Of a stretch of DNA of 64,000 bases, positions 60,657 to 64,000 are shown in pieces. The stretch's first letter is position 1. Every line of letters starts with the position of its first letter. The DNA comes from SZUA-442 sp963759175 (GTDB lineage Bacteria > Actinomycetota > Acidimicrobiia > Spongiisociales > UBA5794): assembly GCA_963759175.1 (NCBI GenBank), contig CAVWXP010000007.1, positions 248,001-312,000 of the forward strand. Reading direction: 5' to 3'. The position numbers and the translations under genes are program-made. The notes under the pieces were generated by a model. The model was not told where the DNA came from. It made no database searches and saw only the letters and a list, made by a program, of their open reading frames with translations.

Positions 60657-61530
60657 ACCCGCCGGGTCAGCGAATCGCTGCGTCGTCATCACCCCCGCCC
60701 GCAACGAGGTGTCCCATCTGGGGTACACGATCGATGCCATGCGATCGCAGACCGTCACCCCCTTGGCGTGGTACATCGTCGATGATGGATCAACCGATGG
60801 AACAACGGCAATCATCGAAGCAGCGGAGGTCGCCGTTCCCTGGATCCACCTCGTGCGCAGACCCGATCGCGGCCGTCGCGAGGCGGGTGGAGGCGTCGTC
60901 GAGGCAGTAGTGGCGGGCATAGAGGCTGTGACGGTTGACGACTGGGAAGTCCTGGTCAAGCTGGACGCCGACCTCACCTTCGAACCTGACTACTTCGCTA
61001 CTTGCCTCGCAGCCTTCGCAGCAGACCCACAACTCGGGATCACGGGAGGCACGATATCCAACCTCGTCGCTGGCGAGCGGATAAGCGAACCACATCCCGC
61101 GTTCCACGTACGCGGCGCAACCAAGTTCTACCGCCGAGCCTGTTGGTCGTCGATCGGTGGCCTCGCACCCGTACCCGGATGGGACACCATCGACGAGGTG
61201 ACCGCGCACATGCACGGATGGACGACACGCACACTCCCCGTGGCGATCGACCAATTGCGATCCACAGGAGAAGCGGCGGGTCAGTGGTCCAACTGGGTCA
61301 AGAACGGGCGCGCTGCATACCTCTCGGGCTATCACCCGCTCTTCCTGATGGCGCGAGCCGTCCGCCGGATGAGCCGTCCGCCCCGTGTTGTCGCGCCGGT
61401 CGGGCTCCTATGGGGATACATCCGATCGGCCGCTCGACGGGAACCACGCGCCGTGGATGGCGACGTTCACAGCTTCGTGAGGTCGGAACAGCTGCGCAGG
61501 CTCACGGGAAGGACCTCGATGTGGCGATGA
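60643..61530 (+). CDS. glycosyltransferase family 2 protein
   Basis: 295 aa. GT-A fold: VVITPARNEVSHLGYTIDAMRSQT, WYIVDDGSTDGT (nucleotide site), VLVKLDADLTF with the D-x-D, then GATKFYRRACWSSIGGLAPVPGWDTIDEVTAHM acceptor region. No membrane helices, so a soluble or peripheral transferase. Last gene of the plus-strand run; convergent with the next glycosyltransferase 3 nt away. Confidence 0.9.
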   Translation: MNEPEPAGSANRCVVITPARNEVSHLGYTIDAMRSQTVTPLAWYIVDDGSTDGTTAIIEAAEVAVPWIHLVRRPDRGRREAGGGVVEAVVAGIEAVTVDDWEVLVKLDADLTFEPDYFATCLAAFAADPQLGITGGTISNLVAGERISEPHPAFHVRGATKFYRRACWSSIGGLAPVPGWDTIDEVTAHMHGWTTRTLPVAIDQLRSTGEAAGQWSNWVKNGRAAYLSGYHPLFLMARAVRRMSRPPRVVAPVGLLWGYIRSAARREPRAVDGDVHSFVRSEQLRRLTGRTSMWR

Positions 61531-61533
61531 CCG

Positions 61534-62469
61534 TCACCGAACTTCCTCGGGGCGACGGGACTCAGATATCAAAGCCAAGGCTCCTGCCTTGTGGACCTCG
61601 CGTCCTGCAAGGGCTCGCAGGGTCTCGTTGACGAGGAGCGCACCTCGAAACGCCGCTGAGGCGACCCGACCATGTCGACGTGCGTACAGGCGGTAGCGAT
61701 TCCAAACTGACATCGACCACAATCGAGGGTCGCGGTGGGCGGGTCCCGCCAGGTGGACGACGCTCACGCTGGGCACATACCGCATTCGTATCCCTGCGTC
61801 GCGCGCGCGCAGCGCGTAGTCGACATCCTCGGAGTACAAGAACAGACTCTCATCCCACTCCCCCACGGTATCCCAACATGATCGGCTGACGAGCCAGGCG
61901 CATCCCGACGCCCACGTCACATCGTGGGGAACGGCGTAGACGGACGGATCCTGCACGACGGAACCGAGTGCTGCCCAGCGTCCGGAGCGATCACCGCCCA
62001 GCACGGCTTCACCGAGCACACGCATCGGCGTGGGCTCGCGTCGCAGGGATTTGACGAGCTGCCCATCACCGTCGAGCAGGCGTGGAACCGTGATGCCGAT
62101 ATCGGGTTCACCCTCGAGGGCATCGAGAAGCCGACGCACGGAACCCAACCCGAGGCGGATGTCGTCATTGAGGATGAGGACAGAACGGCTCGGACCACCG
62201 TTGGCGACGGCTGCATTGATCGCCGCCGCGTAGCCACGATTCACTGGCGACGAGACGATGAGTGCCTCCGGCCACAAACGCCTTGCCATGTCGATCGAGG
62301 CATCGGCACTCGCGTTGTCCGATACCACCACCCGGCACGAGCTGACGTCAGCGAAGGCTCCGGGCAGGGAGGCGAAGAAACCGTCGAGCACGTCCTCACT
62401 GTTGTACGTGACGACGACGACGAGCACATCGACGAGGGTCAGATCGTGGCTGGAATCACCAATAGTCAT
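61534..62469 (-). CDS. glycosyltransferase family 2 protein, rhamnosyltransferase-like
   Basis: 311 aa. VVVVTYNSEDVLDGFFASL, VVSDNASADASI, NRGYAAAINAAV, VLILNDDIRL (D-D-x metal site) and ASGCAWLVSRSCWDTVGEWDESLFLYSEDVDYALRARDAG are typical of the WbbL/rhamnosyltransferase group. It is on the opposite strand to the rest of the locus and divergent from the third beta-helix gene with 115 nt between. Confidence 0.9.
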   Translation of the reverse strand: MTIGDSSHDLTLVDVLVVVVTYNSEDVLDGFFASLPGAFADVSSCRVVVSDNASADASIDMARRLWPEALIVSSPVNRGYAAAINAAVANGGPSRSVLILNDDIRLGLGSVRRLLDALEGEPDIGITVPRLLDGDGQLVKSLRREPTPMRVLGEAVLGGDRSGRWAALGSVVQDPSVYAVPHDVTWASGCAWLVSRSCWDTVGEWDESLFLYSEDVDYALRARDAGIRMRYVPSVSVVHLAGPAHRDPRLWSMSVWNRYRLYARRHGRVASAAFRGALLVNETLRALAGREVHKAGALALISESRRPEEVR

Positions 62470-62584
62470 GGATCCTGCACACTACCGGACGTGGCGAAGT
62501 GCCGAACTGCTACGCAGAGTGGCCGGTACCATGCGATCCGGCCATTCACGGACGATGCACCCTCGACCAGGCAGGCTCATCCAC

Positions 62585-63691
62585 ATGACATCGACACTCT
62601 TCCGGCGCGCGACGACCGTCGCACTGCTGCTCGGTGCGATCGTCATCACCTTCGTGGTCGTTCCCACTGCTGCCCTTGCCACGGATGTCGTTGGCCTTTC
62701 TGATCCGGGGGCACTCGTGGTACATGAGGGCACCATCGAGGTACGCGAGAACGACACCGTGATCCGGGATCTCGAGATACGCGGGACCTTGCGAATCGAG
62801 GCCGAAAACGTGCGTGTCTGCAACGTCTGGGTCTACACGAGCGCGCCGTGGACGATATATGTCGCGTCGGGTTCAGCCGAATTCCAGAACGTCGAGATCG
62901 GCAACCCCGACGTCGTTGGCGAGCGAGGCATAGGCGGTTCGAATCTCCGGGCCACGAACATCGATATTCACTCGGTCGAGGATGGGATCAAGCTCGGATC
63001 GAACGCCACCTACTCGCACATCTGGATCCATGACCTCGATTCCGCTTCGGACGAACCCCATATCGACGCCGTTCAGGCCGATGGCGGCGCCCAGAATTCG
63101 AGCATCTCACACTCCGTGCTCTCATCGGTGGGCCCGCGCGGACTCGGGAACGCGGCCGTGTTCCTCAAGTCAGACAAGGGCCCGATCGCGAACGTGTCCA
63201 TCACCAACAACCTCCTCAATGGCGGCAACTACATGAACGCCGTCCGGGATGGAGGCGAAGGCGCACCCCAGGGCATCCGATTCGTCGACAATCAGATCGG
63301 AGACGACTACCGATACGGCATTTCGCGGCTTCAGGGCGAAGTCACATGGGACGCCAACACCTGGGCATCGACCGGCGCGCCCGCCGAACCGGGGACAACG
63401 AACGAGACGGCCGCGTCCGGTGCTCCCGTCGAGACCGTACCGCCCGAGCCGACGGGCGAACCCTCCATCTGTGACGATGAGCAACCGATGGACACCACAA
63501 CGTCGTCCACATCCTCGACAGAGGCCCCGGTCGACACGACCGACGCGTTGCCCGTGAGCGCTTCGGGAGACACCGGCGACTCACCATCGGGCATCGGGTC
63601 CGTCCAGTTGGCCGTGCTGGTGATAGCAACAACAGCGGTCGGTGTTGTTGCAGGCGTATCGTGGTTCCTCTGGTCGCGACGCTCCTCGTGA
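62585..63691 (+). CDS. third secreted right-handed beta-helix protein with membrane anchor
   Basis: 368 aa. Signal peptide (1-33, ending AALA), then VVGLSDPGALVVHEGTIEV...NDTVIRDLEIRGTLRIEAENVRVCNVWVYTSAPWTIYVASGSAEF, the same domain as in the pair at 48125-51029 but clearly diverged at DNA and protein level. Short Thr/Ser-rich linker (TTTSSTSSTEAPVDTT) and C-terminal helix (VQLAVLVIATTAVGVVAGVSWFLWSRR). Same build as the first copy. An in-frame ATG 30 nt upstream is also possible. Confidence 0.82.
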   Translation: MTSTLFRRATTVALLLGAIVITFVVVPTAALATDVVGLSDPGALVVHEGTIEVRENDTVIRDLEIRGTLRIEAENVRVCNVWVYTSAPWTIYVASGSAEFQNVEIGNPDVVGERGIGGSNLRATNIDIHSVEDGIKLGSNATYSHIWIHDLDSASDEPHIDAVQADGGAQNSSISHSVLSSVGPRGLGNAAVFLKSDKGPIANVSITNNLLNGGNYMNAVRDGGEGAPQGIRFVDNQIGDDYRYGISRLQGEVTWDANTWASTGAPAEPGTTNETAASGAPVETVPPEPTGEPSICDDEQPMDTTTSSTSSTEAPVDTTDALPVSASGDTGDSPSGIGSVQLAVLVIATTAVGVVAGVSWFLWSRRSS

Positions 63692-63779
63692 CGAGACCTT
63701 CGGTTGGAACCGGAATCGGTGACTCCGACGCTACCGTCACCATCACCCAGCCGGTACAACGCACGGTGAGAGGTCACAT

Positions 63780-64000
63780 ATGAGAAACCTCTTCAGGGCG
63801 CTCATCCGAGCTGACGGCGAGGGCCTCTTCGGACGGGCGCTGAGCGCCGGATTCTGGGCCGCTGCCCTTCGGATATCGCTGCGGATCGCCATCATCATCC
63901 GGACCGTCATCCTTGCCAGGTTGCTCACGCCTGACGACTTCGGCCTGATGGCGATCGCCACCATCTCGATCATGTTCCTCGAACGATTCACCGAGAGTGG
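63780..64000 (+). CDS. oligosaccharide flippase (Wzx-like), 5' part only
   Basis: The first 73 residues (MRNLFRALIRADGEGLFGRALSAGFW...RISLRIAIIIRTVILARLLTPDDFGLMAIATI) match the start of MOP-type polysaccharide flippases, where A-R-L-L-T-P-x-D-F-G is a hallmark. The frame runs off the right edge. It would move the lipid-linked unit across the membrane, completing a Wzx/Wzy-type route. AGAGGT lies 7 nt before the ATG. Confidence 0.88.
   Translation, partial: MRNLFRALIRADGEGLFGRALSAGFWAAALRISLRIAIIIRTVILARLLTPDDFGLMAIATISIMFLERFTES

Overview
This is a GC-rich, gene-dense window with no rRNA, tRNA, CRISPR array, phage or insertion sequence that I can see. The gene content suggests a free-living Actinomycetota member, quite possibly an Acidimicrobiia-type or uncultured lineage. 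Pointers are a DivIVA-domain protein, a very large NAD-dependent glutamate dehydrogenase, a cutinase, a VanW protein, a paaABCDE operon, frequent GTG starts and 1-4 nt stop/start overlaps, and no lipopolysaccharide or outer-membrane genes. The lineage is an inference.

Layout. 1-4240: TldE/TldD modulator proteases (TldE cut by the window edge), a DtxR-type metal regulator and two membrane-anchored unknowns, all on the minus strand. 4351-14331: lipocalin-like protein, aldehyde dehydrogenase, ATP-grasp-like protein, flavin reductase, HMG-CoA-lyase-type enzyme, Dabb protein, membrane protein, di-haem lipoprotein, membrane-anchored hydrolase and glycerate 2-kinase. 14473-17112: a secreted acidic protein next to an OmpR-type two-component pair. 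17210-22839: a frameshifted short-chain dehydrogenase, a flippase-like membrane protein with a Yip1 gene antisense to its end, haloalkane dehalogenase, ComB-like phosphatase, two small unknowns and a DivIVA protein. 22846-27389: the phenylacetyl-CoA epoxidase operon paaABCDE with a TetR gene and a palindromic operator candidate. 27435-43177: giant glutamate dehydrogenase, Bax-inhibitor-1 protein, a GrdB-like gene interrupted by an in-frame UGA that looks like selenocysteine, a UvrD-type helicase, acyltransferase, SRPBCC protein, a YceI/MarR pair, a VanW protein, a heptad-repeat tract, an LtrA protein and a metallo-hydrolase. 43291-46292: a REC-glutaredoxin-thioredoxin reductase fusion that has lost its redox cysteines, translationally coupled to a cyclic-nucleotide-domain histidine kinase. 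46550-47257: cutinase.

47371-64000 is a surface polysaccharide locus. It encodes an acetyltransferase, aminotransferase and Gfo/Idh oxidoreductase (a set typical of acetamido-sugar synthesis), the initiating sugar-phosphate transferase, a Wzz-like protein, an O-antigen-ligase/polymerase-like protein (frameshifted), four glycosyltransferases and the start of a flippase. Embedded in it are three secreted right-handed beta-helix proteins. Two of these share an apparently identical 768-bp stretch and a common upstream motif but carry different cell-surface anchors (membrane helix versus SLH repeats).

The strongest unexpected signal is the GrdB-like gene at 33140-34126. The reading frame continues through a UGA at the cysteine position of the family, forming a U-x-x-C motif. 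A hairpin with a GGUC-containing apical loop starts right behind the UGA, as expected for a bacterial SECIS. Other notable signals are heptanucleotide repeat tracts that supply the 3' ends of genes, and three probable single-base frame disruptions.
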